Shown: positions 1 through 11,290 of the stretch, in pieces
Numbering within the stretch: the stretch's first letter is position 1
Layout: each line of letters begins with the position of its first letter
DNA from: Pleurodeles waltl
Lineage: Eukaryota > Chordata > Amphibia > Caudata > Salamandridae
Direction of reading: 5' to 3'
Length of the DNA: 64,000 nt
NCBI RefSeq assembly: GCF_031143425.1
Contig: NC_090439.1
Location: forward strand, 640,895,465-640,959,464
The notes under the pieces: model-generated
Database searches by the model: none
What the model saw: the letters and a program-made list of their open reading frames with translations, nothing else
Told to the model about the DNA's origin: nothing
Translations under genes and position numbers: made by a program

Positions 1-149
1 CCTCTGGAGTGACCAGCCTGCAGTGAACATAAAATTAGGAATTCCACCATCTTGTGTGTGGTACAATTAGGAATTCTGTGATAGGGTGAGGCCCACTCCC
101 CAGGGGAAGTGGTCATCCTGGGGGTGCAGTGACCCCAGGAGTAAGTAAC
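1..149. repeat. Left flank of solo LTR A, unidentified repeat
   Basis: Non-coding sequence cut by the LTR that starts at 150. A 12-base motif, AATTAGGAATTC, occurs twice (33-44 and 65-76). The last five bases (145-149, GTAAC) are the left copy of the LTR target duplication, so this sequence and that after 2255 were contiguous before insertion. I cannot name the host repeat. Confidence 0.4.
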
Positions 150-2250
150 TGTTAGAAATGGGGTTTTTGGTTGGCAGTCAGGTTACCCTCTGTCCAAGCA
201 AGAACCCTCACTCTAGTCAGGGTAAGTCACACACAATCCAAAATTAGCCTGTGCCCACCCTCTGGTAGCTTGACACGAGCAGTCAGGCTTAACTTAGAAG
301 GCAATGTGTAAAGTATTTGTGCAATAAATCATACAATACCACCATATAGCACCACAAAAATACACCACACAGTGTTTAGAAAAATATATAATATTTATCA
401 GGATAATTGTAGGTCAAAACGTTTAAAGTTGCAATGTGAATTTGTAAAGATATCACTGAAAAGTGATATAAAGTGTCTTAAGTCTTTAAAAAGCAAACAA
501 AGTCTCTTTCAAGCACAAAGTACCTGGTTTGGAGTGGAAAATCTCCGCAGAAGGCCGCAGAAGAAGAGGTACGTGGAAAAATGGTGTGTGCGTCGATTTC
601 TCCCCAGCACACACGGACTCGCGTCGTTATTTTTCACGCGGGGAAGTCGTGTGTCGTTTTCTGGTGCGCAGACAGTCTCTTTCTGTGGATCGCGGGGATT
701 ACAAGATGTCCTGTGTTTGTGCGTGGATTCTCCTGCTTGTTTTCTGGCTGCGCGTCGTTCTGCGGGGCTGCGCGTCGAAGTTTCGCTCTCACAGCAGGCA
801 TCGCGCCGATTTCTCCTCTGGAGGTTGGGCGGCGTTGTCCTTGCGAGGCCGTGCGTCGAAGTTCCGGTCGTCCTGAAGGTGTCGCGTCGATCAGCGTCGG
901 TGTGCGGCATTTTTCTCGCCGCGGAACAAGCTGTGCGTCGAAAATTTCGGCGCACGAAGCGTCCAAGTGAAAAAGAGAAGTCTTTTTGGTCCTGAGACTT
1001 CAGGGAACAGGAGGCAAGCTCTATCCAAGCCCTTGGAGAGCACTTTCACAGCCAGACAAGAGTTCAGCAAGGCAGCAGGCAAACAGCAAGGCAGCAGTCC
1101 TTTGTAGAAAGCAGACAGGTGAGTCCTTTGAGCAGCCAGGCAGATCTTCTTGTCAGGATGTAGTTTCTGGTTCAGGTTTCTTCTCCAGCAAGTGTCTGAT
1201 GAGGTAGGGCAGAGGCCCTGTTTTATACCCAAATGTGGCTTTGAAGTGGGGGAGACTTCAAAGAGTGGCTAAGAAGTGCACCAGGTCCCCTTTCAGTTCA
1301 ATCCTGTCTGCCAGGGTCCCAGTAGGGGGTGTGGCAGTCCTTTATGTGAGAGCAGGCCCTCCACCCTCCCAGCCCTGGAAGACCCATTCAAAATGCAGAT
1401 GTATGCAAGTGAGGCTGAGTACCCTGCGTTTGGGGTGTGTCTGAGTGAATGCACAAGGAGCTGTCAACCAAGCCCAGCCAGACGCGGATTGTAAGGCACA
1501 GAAAGATTTAAGTGCAAAGAAATGTCCACTTTCTGAAAGTGGCATTTCTAGAATAGTAACATTAAATTCAACCTCACCAGTCAGCAGGATTTTGTATTAC
1601 CATTCTGGCCATACTAAATATGACCTTCCTTCTCCTTTCAGATCAGCAGCTGCCACTTTAACAATGTATGAGGGCAGCCCCAATGTTAGCCTATGAAGGG
1701 AGCAGGCCTCACAGTAGTGTAAAAACGAATTTAGGAGTTTTACACTACCAGGACACATAACTACACAGGTACATGTCCTGCCTTTTACCCACACAGCACC
1801 CTGCTCTTGGGGTTACCTTGGGCACACAATAGGGGTGACTTATATGTAGAAAAAGGGGAGTTCTAGGCTTGGCAAGTACTTTTAAATGCCAAGTCGAAGT
1901 GGCAGTGAAACTGCACACACAGGCCTTGCAATGGCAGGCCTGAGACTAGGTTAAGGGGGCTACTTAAGTGGGTGGCACAACCAGTGCTGCAGTCCCACTA
2001 GTAGCATTTAATCTACAGGCCCTAGGCACATATAGTGCACATTACTAGGGACTTATAAGTAAATTAAATAGTCCAATCAGGTATGCTCCAAAGTTACCAT
2101 GTTTAAAAAGGGAGAGAGCATATGCACTTTAGCACTGGTTAGCAGTGGTAAAGTGCACAGAGTCTAAACACCAGCAAAACAGGGTCCAAAAAGTGGAGGG
2201 AGCAGGCAAAAAGTTAGGGGTGACCACCCTAAGGCATGTCAGGTCTAAGA
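150..2250 (-). mobile_element. Solo LTR A of a Ty3/gypsy (Gmr1-like) family
   Basis: Begins TGTTAGAAATGG and follows the same path as the LTRs of the provirus at 18891-29245 (the lines on a drug-like run of CTCTAGTCAGGGT, then a CGTCG-rich block, a TATA motif, and the CCACTAGTAGCATTTAAT segment near 2000). It ends CTAAGA instead of CTAACA. GTAAC flanks both ends (145-149 and 2251-2255), so this is a solo LTR left after recombination between two LTRs. Orientation matches a minus-strand element. It is clearly more diverged than the provirus LTRs and lacks the Harbinger-type insert that those carry. Confidence 0.9.
1221..1227 (-). promoter_or_regulatory. TATA-like box of solo LTR A
   Basis: Read on the minus strand the sequence is TATAAAA preceded by GGG. 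The same position in all other LTRs of the family here holds TATAAG, TATAAAT or TATAAAAA, so the element is conserved and probably the LTR promoter core. Confidence 0.55.
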
Positions 2251-2991
2251 GTAACCCAATGGCTACTACCCTCCACTCCCCTTAAAGCCCCTACATTTAG
2301 TATTTAGGTGACCCCCTGATACCAGCACTTGAGATTTGCTGGACTAAAGAAGAAGAAGGGCCCGAAGGGCCATGAAAAGCAAGAACTTAGGAGCAGCAAC
2401 TGACTTGGCCCCAACCCTGCCGGCCTGCCTGCGGTCCTTGACAGTTGCACCAAAGTCGACTCATCCTACAGCTGTTCTGCCTCCAAATTCTGGGAGGACT
2501 ATCAGCACTTCAAGAAGAAAACAGGATCTCCTGTGGAGTAATGTAACTGCTTCCCTGCAGACACCAAAGATGATTCGCGAGGACACTGGATTTCCAAAAC
2601 CCTACACCAGACAGCACCACTGCACCCATGGCCCTGAGCCCGAGTTGAAGTGGGCCAGTGGTGCCAGGGGGGTCCCCAGACCCTTCAGAGCTGAGGTCCA
2701 CCTTGGGTTTGCCAACTGTGGAATTTCTGACACCGCCTGCAGCCTCTTTGTGCAGGCCCCCTCTACAGCGAGTGCCCCAGTGACAGAAACCCAGCGCCTC
2801 ATGACACCTCTGCACCCGACCACCCCGGCCCAAGGAGAAGAGGACCAAAGGGGTCCCCACATCCCCGAGCATTATGAGACCTGAGGCCCCCTTCTGACTC
2901 CACCGGACTGTCCCCCACAGTCCCTGCTTGCATCCACTTTCTAACCGGACTGATTTCCATTGAAGTGAATGGGACATCCAACGCCATAACA
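2251..2991. repeat. Unidentified repeat, right flank of solo LTR A
   Basis: Continuation of the sequence interrupted at 149. It has a GC-rich part with short open frames on both strands but no recognisable domain, and a run of CCTCTGCACCC motifs that leads into the duplicated units downstream. I treat it as non-coding interspersed repeat. Confidence 0.3.
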
Positions 2992-3345
2992 CACCTCTGC
3001 ACCCAGATGCCTCAGAGCCCCCCAGGTGGCCTGTTGGTGTGGCCTTGGACCTTGCCCCTACAGTCGCCTCAACTCCCGAAAAACAGTCCTGTGAGTTGTT
3101 GCCAAGTACCCGCATGCAGTGTCTGTTTCTTTCCCAGAGGATAACATTAGGGCACCTGAGGCTGAAAAGTCCCTCTGCACCTGGATGAGTCTGTGCCTCC
3201 CAACATAACCTGTTAGTGCTGCTTTGGACCTTGCCCCATAATCATCTTGACTCTAGAAGAACAATCTTGTAAGTCGTTGTTAAGGGCCTGAATGAAGTAT
3301 GTGTCTTTTTCCCATAGGATAACATTACAGCTCCAGAAATTATGC
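2992..3345. repeat. Two diverged tandem units of about 179 bp
   Basis: The segment starting CCTCTGCACC at 2992 is repeated from 3171. Shared landmarks are TTGGACCTTGCCCC (3045 and 3224), an AACAxTCxTGTxAGT block, and AGGATAACATTA near 3140 and 3318. The copies differ at many positions. Family not recognised. Confidence 0.6.
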
Positions 3346-4208
3346 TTAACACTGTCCTGTAATATGCCTAACTATTCGCCCACACTACCACAAAAGAGAG
3401 CTTTTAGTGGTATCATTTTAACCACTGTCAGCCAATAAGGATCATTCTGGACTATATGCATAGTGTCCTCTTACATTTGTGCACTAAGTAGAGAGCTAGC
3501 TTCCTACAGAACCCCTACATAATCGCTGGTACGTGTCCTTAGAGCAATGGGCTAGGGAAGAGGCTGCAGCGCTGCAAGATGACGAGAGCATGGGGGGTGC
3601 AGAGGTAGCCTATGTGGGGGTTCTGGGTAGAGGTGACTGAGACATTTCTTGCCAGTGACGGAGAAGTGGCCCCAACATCTGACCATGATAGTGCCTGAGA
3701 CACGCAAGGAGGGGTGATTACAAATTAAGACCATCTTCATGTATAGCTACCAGTACTGCCAGATTCGTGGTACAATGCGGGGAGTCAGGGGATGGTCCAG
3801 AATAACCCCCATACCAGACTTTTTGAGCGGGTTTCATTGTTTAAGCCCATCTTGTTTACTGAGTTGAGTGTGCTAATGAGGGCAAGACCTAAAAATACGT
3901 GCCGTGTTATGAATTATGTTAACCTTTGGATTGCCTTTCTATTGCTGTATTTGCATGGGGATGGGCTGGTGCATTAATATTCAGCTTGTACTACAGCCAA
4001 CATGATTTTGTATTGCTTCTTTTGTGATCCACTAATAGCTTCTACTGTACTGGTCCTTAAAGGTTTGGATGATGGAGGGCATGATACCACGTCTTTTAAC
4101 AATTGATTACTCCTGTACATTCTTGGTGGGGCATGTAGGCCTGACTGGCCATTTGTCATGATGAAAATGTTAATAAAGAAATTAAAAAAATGTTTCTGTC
4201 TGTCAGAC
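3346..4208 (+). repeat. Possible LINE 3' end with poly(A) signal
   Basis: No intact reading frame. Near 3530 a short frame reads like a worn end of a LINE ORF2 (tryptophans spaced in an acidic stretch), followed by AT-rich sequence and AATAAAGAAATTAAAAAAAT at about 4171-4190, which looks like a polyadenylation signal and a short A-rich tail. The assignment to a LINE is weak; it could be the tail of another retroposed sequence. Confidence 0.25.
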
Positions 4209-4566
4209 TGAGGGCCTTATTATGAGTTTGGCGGTCTTCTGACTGCCAAACTCGCGGTGGCAGTCGGACCAGCACACTCCTGGTGGTACGACCGAAAGAT
4301 TACAACCCTGGTGTCGGACCACTAGGGTACCACCGCCACCACCAGGATCATGGATCCTGATGGGTTGGCGGCGGTCATGGTCAGCCATGGCAGCACATAG
4401 TTCAGCACCGCCATGCTGATCATGACTTCCCTTTCTGCCAGTCTTTTCTTGGGGGGTCCCTGCCATGAAAAGTGTGGCGTAAAGGCAGTGCTGGGGGCCA
4501 AAGCACCCTCGAAATGGGCACTGTCTGCTACAGCAGACAGTGCACATTCCAAGGGTGCTGGGGCAC

Positions 4567-7398
4567 TGTTAGAAGTAGGGTTTCTGGTTGGCTAGGGTAT
4601 GGACCTAAGCCAGGCAGAACTCACTCACTCTGGTCAGGGCAAGGGAGTTACACGTCCACGATAACCCCTGCTTACCCCCTTAGTAGCTTGGCACGAGCAG
4701 TCAGGCCTATCCCAGAGGCAATGTGTAAAGCGTTTGCACAACACACACAACACATGTGACGCACTAACCCCACCACAAAGGAAACACAACACCAAGTTAT
4801 ATGAAAATATACTGATTTGTACACAACGCAATTATTAGACCAAACACAACATGTCAGTAATATCCTGCTACCTTAGCAGTTGTCAGAACGTTACACATTA
4901 GTTACTCTGCAGAACCAGCAGTAGTCACATATAACACACAGGTTACTTAGTATTCTGCAACATAAGCAGTAGTCAGGAATCACATTACTACACCAATGCA
5001 CTTGTCATAGAAATATCATAAACGCCCATGTCAAGAACATTATAAAACTTATAGTAAGTCAGGAAAAGATATTAGCATGTTATGCCCATAAAAGGAAAAT
5101 TTGCATACATATATGAAACAGCTCATAAAAATAGGCAGATACACATATAAACCAGTAATGTCCACATAAGGAACATATGACTTATGTAGATCCAAAGAAA
5201 GTACCCTTTTTATGACGTAGAGGCACTTCCAGTGCCAGGAAGATCAAAATGAGGGCCCCCAGCGCTCCTATATGTAAAACGGGGGCCACAAATTGATTCT
5301 GGAGGAGGGGAGTGGTACGCACCCTCTCCTGTATTTATAACGGGCCCCTCCTGGGGCCCGCGAGCTCTGGGGGCCTCCCCGGCCTTCACTGGCCCTCCTA
5401 AGGGGGGACCAATGCACACAGCACTTGGAGGCCACTACAGGGGGGGACCGACGGCGCAAGGTGTCTCCGGTGAGGCTTCCGCCCCACCTGCGGTCTTCAC
5501 AATGATAATCAGGGCTTTGAAGAGACAGGGGGAGCCTCCGATAAGGCTTCCTTTCCCTCTGCCCATGCTGCAGAAAGATCTGGGGCTCTGGTGGGTGAGG
5601 AGCCTCCGCTGAGGCTTCCTTCCCTGCCTGATCCTTTTCAGCCCGGCACAGAACAGCCCGGGCCGCGACAGTGAAAACAGCACCAAAGCAGGTGCCGGTG
5701 TGTGCCTCGGGGGCACTCCTCTGAGCACTTTTCACCCTGGGGGCACAGTAGGAGTGCGCTCACTCCTTTTCCTTAATCCAGGGTGCCCCGGGGGTCCTAG
5801 GGGAAATGCGGCACTCGCGCTTAATGAATGCAGCCGCCAGGGCTGCAGCGGTGATTCTGGCAATAACGTGCCCACGAGCGCTAAGACACTCCGATAAGCC
5901 CGGGGCAGTGTTTATTGGCAGAAAAAAGCACTCCCCAGCGCTGGGGAGTAAAAAAGCGCTTTCCAAAGCGTTGACTCTTTAAGAATGAGCAGGTCGCCCT
6001 CCAGGTGCTAATTCCAAGAACTGACGCGCTCCTTGATTTCAAGCAGTTGCAGGGGTCAGGGGTCACGACACCCTGCCCCTGGGGGACAAAGGATAATGGA
6101 GCACAGGTCAGCAGAGCCCAGCAGCAGGGCAGCACACAGTGGATGCAGGCAGGTGGCAGTTCCTTACAGTGACCAAGCAGGTCACAGGTCAGCACAGAAG
6201 CAGCAGTCCATGGTGGTTCCTGGTGAGTCCCTCCAGCATTCTGTGTCCAGTTCCAAGTAAGTTGCAAAGTGTCCCCAAGAGTTCCCAAATTGTGGGCAAA
6301 GCTCCCCTGTATTTATACTCAGTTCTACGGTGTGTCCACAAAGGAAGGGGTAGGAGGTTCCAACCAGTTACAACTGGTTCTGGGAGTGCCCCCTCTCTCC
6401 TCCAGCTCCAAACATCAGTTGGGGGTGAACAACACTATTGTGTGAGGCCAGAGCACAGCCTTTACAAATGCAGGTGTGCCCCGCCTCTCCCTTCTCTCAG
6501 CCCAGGAAGTCTATTTATTATGCAGACTATTCAGTATGCAGATGCACCCCTGTGACACCTCCACCCTCCCTGTGCACAGGCTGTCTGAAAAGTATGCACA
6601 AAGTCCAACTGTCACTCTGCCCAGACGTGGATGGGAGTCAAGCTGCAAAACACCAGAGTTATAAGCACAGATAAATGCTCACTTTCTAGAAGTAGCATTT
6701 CTGTAATAATAATACAAAACCCACTTAAACCAGTAAGCAGCATTTCTCATCACCATTACAGCCACACCAAACATGCCTACGCTGCACCTCATAAATCAGA
6801 CAATACCCCCTACACATAAGGCAGGGCATTTCTAGTGCAATCCTATGAGAAGGCAGCACTCACAGCATTGAGACACCAATTTATGCTGTTTTGTCACAAC
6901 CAGGACAGGCCACACAACCAGGCACATGTCCTGCCTTCTACATACATAGCACCCTAGCCATAGAGCTACCCATGGCCTATCTTAGGGTGACTTACATGTA
7001 GTAAAAGAGGAGTTCTGGGCCTGGTGAGTAAATTTAGATGCCAGGTCCCTGTTGCAGAAAACTGCGCACACAGTCCCTGCGCTAGCAGGCCTGAGACAGG
7101 CTTGAAAGGCTACTTCAGAGGGTGGCGCAAGCAGCACTGCAGGTCCACTAGTAGCAGTTAATTTACAGGCCCTGGGTATAGAGATACCACTGTACAAGGG
7201 ACTTACAGGTAAATTAAGTATGCCAAATAGGTATAAGCCAATCATATCAACTTTAAAAGGGAGAGCACCTGCACTTTAGCGCTTATCGGCAGTGATAAAG
7301 AGCTCAGAGTCCTAGAGCCAACAGGAGAGGTCTGAAAAAATAGGAGGAAGGAGGCAAACATTCAGGGGATGAACCTGCCACAAGGGCCAGGTCCAACA
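4567..7398 (-). mobile_element. Solo LTR B of a Ty3/gypsy (Gmr1-like) family
   Basis: Starts TGTTAGAAGTAGGG and ends GGTCCAACA, flanked by GGCAC at 4562-4566 and 7399-7403. It carries the family landmarks (CTTAGTAGCTTGGCACGAGC near 4680, CCACTAGTAGCAGTTAAT near 7147) and is 2832 bp long. It is a diverged subfamily, with an extra AT-rich part at 4830-5200. It landed in the middle of element M1, so it is younger than M1. No internal region remains. Confidence 0.88.
6311..6317 (-). promoter_or_regulatory. TATA-like box of solo LTR B
   Basis: TATAAAT on the minus strand, at the position of the TATA motif in the other LTRs of this family. Confidence 0.5.
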
Positions 7399-7628
7399 GG
7401 CACCATTTGTGTGACAGCATTGGCTTCGGCGCCCTGAGGAGCAGAGGCCAATGCCGCTGCACTTTTTCCACTGGGCTGCCCGGCAGGACCCTCTAAAATG
7501 GAGGTTTCCGCATTTCAGCCCAGTGGAAACATTGTAATAGGGCTGAGACCTCCAGCTTTGCGTCGGTCTCCTCTTCACAGGTCTGGCGGGCCGATGGTCG
7601 GCCTTCCAAACTCATAATGAGGCCCTGA

Positions 7629-8089
7629 GTCTGATCTTTGGAAATGTTCCAAATTAATTCTTCACACTTGATCCATGGTTCTTGTGTTATTCATTCAGAA
7701 AAGGCTAGTCTGTACACATCCTTACACTGGGTTCTTTGATAGACTTAACCAATCATATTTTAGACTTCCAGGTCATTCTAGCTACTCTAAAGAGACTCAA
7801 CTGTTTCAATCAGCACTGAGCATCTACAGAAGCAGTTTGCACTAGTTAGACCACTAATGCAGCTTTATATATACCTTAAAATCTTGGATATGTTTGTTTT
7901 GGTAAAACATCACACTTTGAGACAATCAACATATGCCTTATGGATTTTTGTTGCTAACCTTCCTACATTATGAATGTGCATCAGACAAGGCCCAAATGAT
8001 TTCAGACACAAAGCACAGAGTTACACTCTCTGTAGTGTTTCATAATCAAAGAATGGTATCAAGATAAGGAGGCTCCGCCTTTATGTGAC
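7629..8089. other. Unassigned intergenic sequence
   Basis: AT-rich, no open frame of note, no repeat structure I can see. It separates elements M1 and M2. Confidence 0.5.
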
Positions 8090-8092
8090 TGA

Positions 8093-8969
8093 GGCCCTCG
8101 TTACGAGTCTGACTGTCTTGAGACGGCCAGACTCGCTGTGGCGGTCTCACTGGCACGGAGCCGGCGGTGAAGACCGCCATATTACAAGTTGTGGGGTTTG
8201 GCTAAAGCCAAACCTCCACAACTCTGCCTGGCCCGCTTGTGCTGTTGCACCGCCATGGCCGGCGGTGACCTCCTCCAATCCGGTGGCAGGCCTCAGGCTG
8301 CCATCAGGATTACGAGGTTGCACACTGCCTGGCTTTCCGTGGCAGCCACCCCACCATAAAAAGCCTGGCAGTCACGCACCCTGTGACAAGAATGTTCATT
8401 CCTGTCACCGGCACACACACACATACACATGTCAGCACACATTCACACATCCCCCCCCACCTGTCTATACACTCACAGGCATCAGGCGCCCTCCCACCCC
8501 TTCATGCACGCATGCATTCACATACACACTCATTCAGCATGTGCATACATGCACTCAGACAAATCCACTCACTCGCATTCATCCATACAGACACCCCATA
8601 CACACGCACATGCACGCACATACACATACACTTGCAGACATGCACGCATTCAGCACCCCCTCCGCAAACACACATGCACCCAAACACACCACAGACCCCC
8701 TGCCCCCCCTTTCAGACGCCCACTTACCTCTTCCATCGAGGAGGATGTCCAGAAGCGGATGGGTCCTGATGGTCTTCCCTCTCCTCTACCACCAGGTAAG
8801 CAGGCAGGACACCGCTGAGCTGTGACGGTGCCGGCGAGGGAACCACCTCTGCATTGCCGACCGCCAGAACGAATGGTGGCTGCTCTCCGCCTAAGAAATG
8901 GTGGTGAGCAGCCACCACTCATAATTTGGTGGTCTGATGGAATTGACCGCCAAAGTCGGAATGAGGGCC
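8093..8969. mobile_element. Harbinger-type non-autonomous element M2 with CA-rich core
   Basis: Left end GGCCCTCGTTACGAG and right end TCGGAATGAGGGCC are inverted repeats, flanked by TGA at 8090-8092 and 8970-8972. The arms hold short palindromes built on GGCGGT/ACCGCC. The centre is a long CA-rich array followed by a CTTACCT motif, the same plan as M3 at 17581-18849. Long open frames cross it on both strands only because the array lacks stops. Confidence 0.85.
8404..8700. repeat. CA-rich degenerate microsatellite inside M2
   Basis: CACACACAC, ACATACA, CATTCA and CACGCA units with no fixed period. Translated frames give Thr/His or Val/Cys runs and are not genes. Confidence 0.9.
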
Positions 8970-8972
8970 TGA

Positions 8973-9439
8973 GTGTGTGTATGTGTATAGTTATGCAAAT
9001 GCCTCATGCTTCCCAAAGAGGATCATGATGGTGCAAGATATCTTAGAGAATCAGGACCTGACATAATGACAGGGTAAAGATGGTACAGTCGTACACCAAA
9101 ACTGACTGTGTTACCAATTACCTTTAAGAAAAATATATATATTTTGATACATTAGATATATTTTTTCAATTTACCATGATCTATTTTGTAAATTTGCCAT
9201 CGGAGGGAGGGGACTAAATAAATGAGCTTGGTACCACACATGAAAACTGAAACTTTACCAAGTTACACTGTACCATGTAAAATACTACAAATTGAGGGAA
9301 ATAAATAAGAATAGTTGCAATGTACTTTCTCTCAGTCCCTCAGATGCCTTGGAATTTTGTTTGGGCTTGTGGGTTTTGTTTACAAAGAATCCTCTCCCTG
9401 ACCATCATTTACCCACTGGAAACCTCTTAGCTTCTGGGC
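8973..9439. other. Unassigned AT-rich sequence
   Basis: No coding, no clear repeat. Contains short AT runs around 9130-9180. Confidence 0.45.
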
Positions 9440-11290
9440 CTGCCCCCTGTCCCCCTACCCCCGGTGCTGAGCCCTTTTTTGTCTATTTGTGGTAGATCAC
9501 GCTTAGGGTTCCATAACTTTTTTTCCACATCAGGTATCCACGCCAAAATTGCGTCCTTTTTTTTCTCAACATCTTGGCGATTGTCCAGGTTTTGTTGATT
9601 CCCTTGGCGGGGACTGAGAAAATAGGCAAAACATAGCAAAAGTTTGCATTTTTTGTGAAAAATAGGGGAAAAGTGCTCCAGATAAGCCTGTTTTTCCCCT
9701 AAGAATAGCATCCTGTCAGAGTACCTTGATTTGATTCCCTCAGGAGCAGAAGATAAATCCTCAGACCCAACCCAGACTACTCTCAATGAATTAGAATCTC
9801 CGTATTGAGCACCCTGGAAGAGGAAAGGGGAATGGAATTCAGAGAGACAGCCTCAGAGATGATGCTTCGTCAAATACTCAGTCAGTAGATATTTATGGTT
9901 GAATTAGTTGAGGTAACGATTTCCTCTTGACTGTCTTTTTAATTGCTGTTGTTATAAAATAAATAACTTGTGTGCCTTGTTAATAAACATTGCGTGTTGA
10001 ACGGTTGTAGTTTTCTTAAGTTCGTTATTGTATATTGGTGACTAAATTATTCAGTTTGTTGTTAAATTATCTTTATATTCTTCAAATGTTCTTAATAGTC
10101 CATTCCATCCGAAAACTCTTTAGAGCACTCGAAAAAATTTCTGTATCAGTAAATGCTGTTCTCCATAAGTTGTTATTATCTGCAGTTAACTCGTTATCTG
10201 TAAAAATACATGCGACGTCTAGTTTTCCACACAAAAACGTTTGGTACTAATTAGTCCTGGGATCGGGAACCATTTGGGGAAACATATCAAACCCAGACAT
10301 TTGTGAAAAGTAGACATCAAGGAGAGTGTCGCTTGTGTGGATTCTTCAAAGTTTTTTTTACCCAGAATACTCTGCAGAGGTAAAAGTTTGAATGAAAACA
10401 CAATTTTTCCTTGCATTTCTGTGACAGGAATATGCAGGGATCCAGAAACTTCTTACCACCCAGCGTTCATCAACTTGTCCTGATAAAAACACTACCCCAT
10501 TGGTGTGCCTGGGCATAGTGCCTGAGACACGACTGTATCACACAAGGGTGAATAGTAGTCCTTGCATGAGGGCTACTGTTGACCCTGGGGTGATCCATTC
10601 CTGACGCAGGGCCTAGGCACAGGAACACAAGTGGGATAGTGTTTTTAGCAGAACAAGTGGGGAAACACTGGAGGAAATTTGTGGATCCCTGCACATTCCT
10701 GCATTTTACGTAACAGAAATGCAAGGAAAAATAGCGTTTTTGTAAAATGTTTCACCTTTGCAGGGTGTTCTGGGTTAGAAAACTTTGGAGAATCCATATA
10801 AGCCACAGCTCTGTGGACTTCCCCGGGTGTCTAGTTTTCAGAAATGTCTGGGTTTGATAGGTTTCCCTATATGGCCGCTAAGCCCAGGACCAAAAATGCA
10901 GGTTTTACACCTTACAAAACTAGGTTGTTTGTGATAAATCATTTTGATGTCTCCACAATAAGTTTTGGGCCCTTCCCTGTTGCGGCCACTTGTCCATCCA
11001 CACTAGCAAGGCACCATTTGTCTCAGGAGACTTAGCGGAACACGAGGTGGTAGGAAATTTGTGGCTGCCTGCAGATTACACACAGAAATGCAAGGAAAAT
11101 TAGTTTTTCAAGCAGAATTTGAGCTTTACTGGAGATTCTGGGTAAAAAGAACTGGTGAGAGCCATGCAAATCATGCACCCCTGGAATCCCCTGGTTTTCT
11201 AGTTTTCAAAAATGTACAGGATTGCCTAGGTGCCGGCTGAGGTAGGGCCAAAAATGCACAGCTACCCATAATGACAAAAAAGCCAGGCAG
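9440..11290. repeat. piggyBac-associated repeat cluster with inverted copies
   Basis: The part 9440-9700 resembles 45330-45530 (shared pattern: a CTxTTTTT run, then CATAACTTTTTxTCCACAT, then GTCCTTTTTTTT). The part 10245-10480 contains a block ending in TTCCTTGCATTTCTGTGACAG that recurs in inverted form at about 10680-10730 (AACAGAAATGCAAGGAAAAAT) and again near 11085. The same landmarks occur in the tandem units at 46370-47300, so both regions belong to one repeat family. No coding. Confidence 0.6.

Larger units (their letters stand above)
4212..7625. mobile_element. Harbinger-type non-autonomous element M1, split by solo LTR B
   Basis: Terminal inverted repeats GGGCCTTATTATGAG (left) and CTCATAATGAGGCCC (right) are flanked by TGA on both sides (4209-4211, 7626-7628), a 3-bp target duplication as expected for PIF/Harbinger. 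Without the LTR the element is about 580 bp. It contains the family's imperfect hairpin CACTGTCTGCTACAGCAGACAGTG near 4516-4540 and ends in the pyrimidine/purine palindromes shared with the other elements listed here. No coding capacity. Confidence 0.85.

Noticed and set aside
372..995. Open frames of 110-207 codons in the CGTCG-rich block of solo LTR A
   Set aside because: LTR regulatory region; frames overlap on both strands and are not kept in the other LTRs.
2372..3115. 170- and 201-codon frames on opposite strands
   Set aside because: Overlapping antisense frames in a repeat; no recognisable domain.
8085..8825. Open frames of 246 and 129 codons over the CA array of M2
   Set aside because: Thr/His-rich translation of a microsatellite with frames open on both strands; part of a non-coding element.
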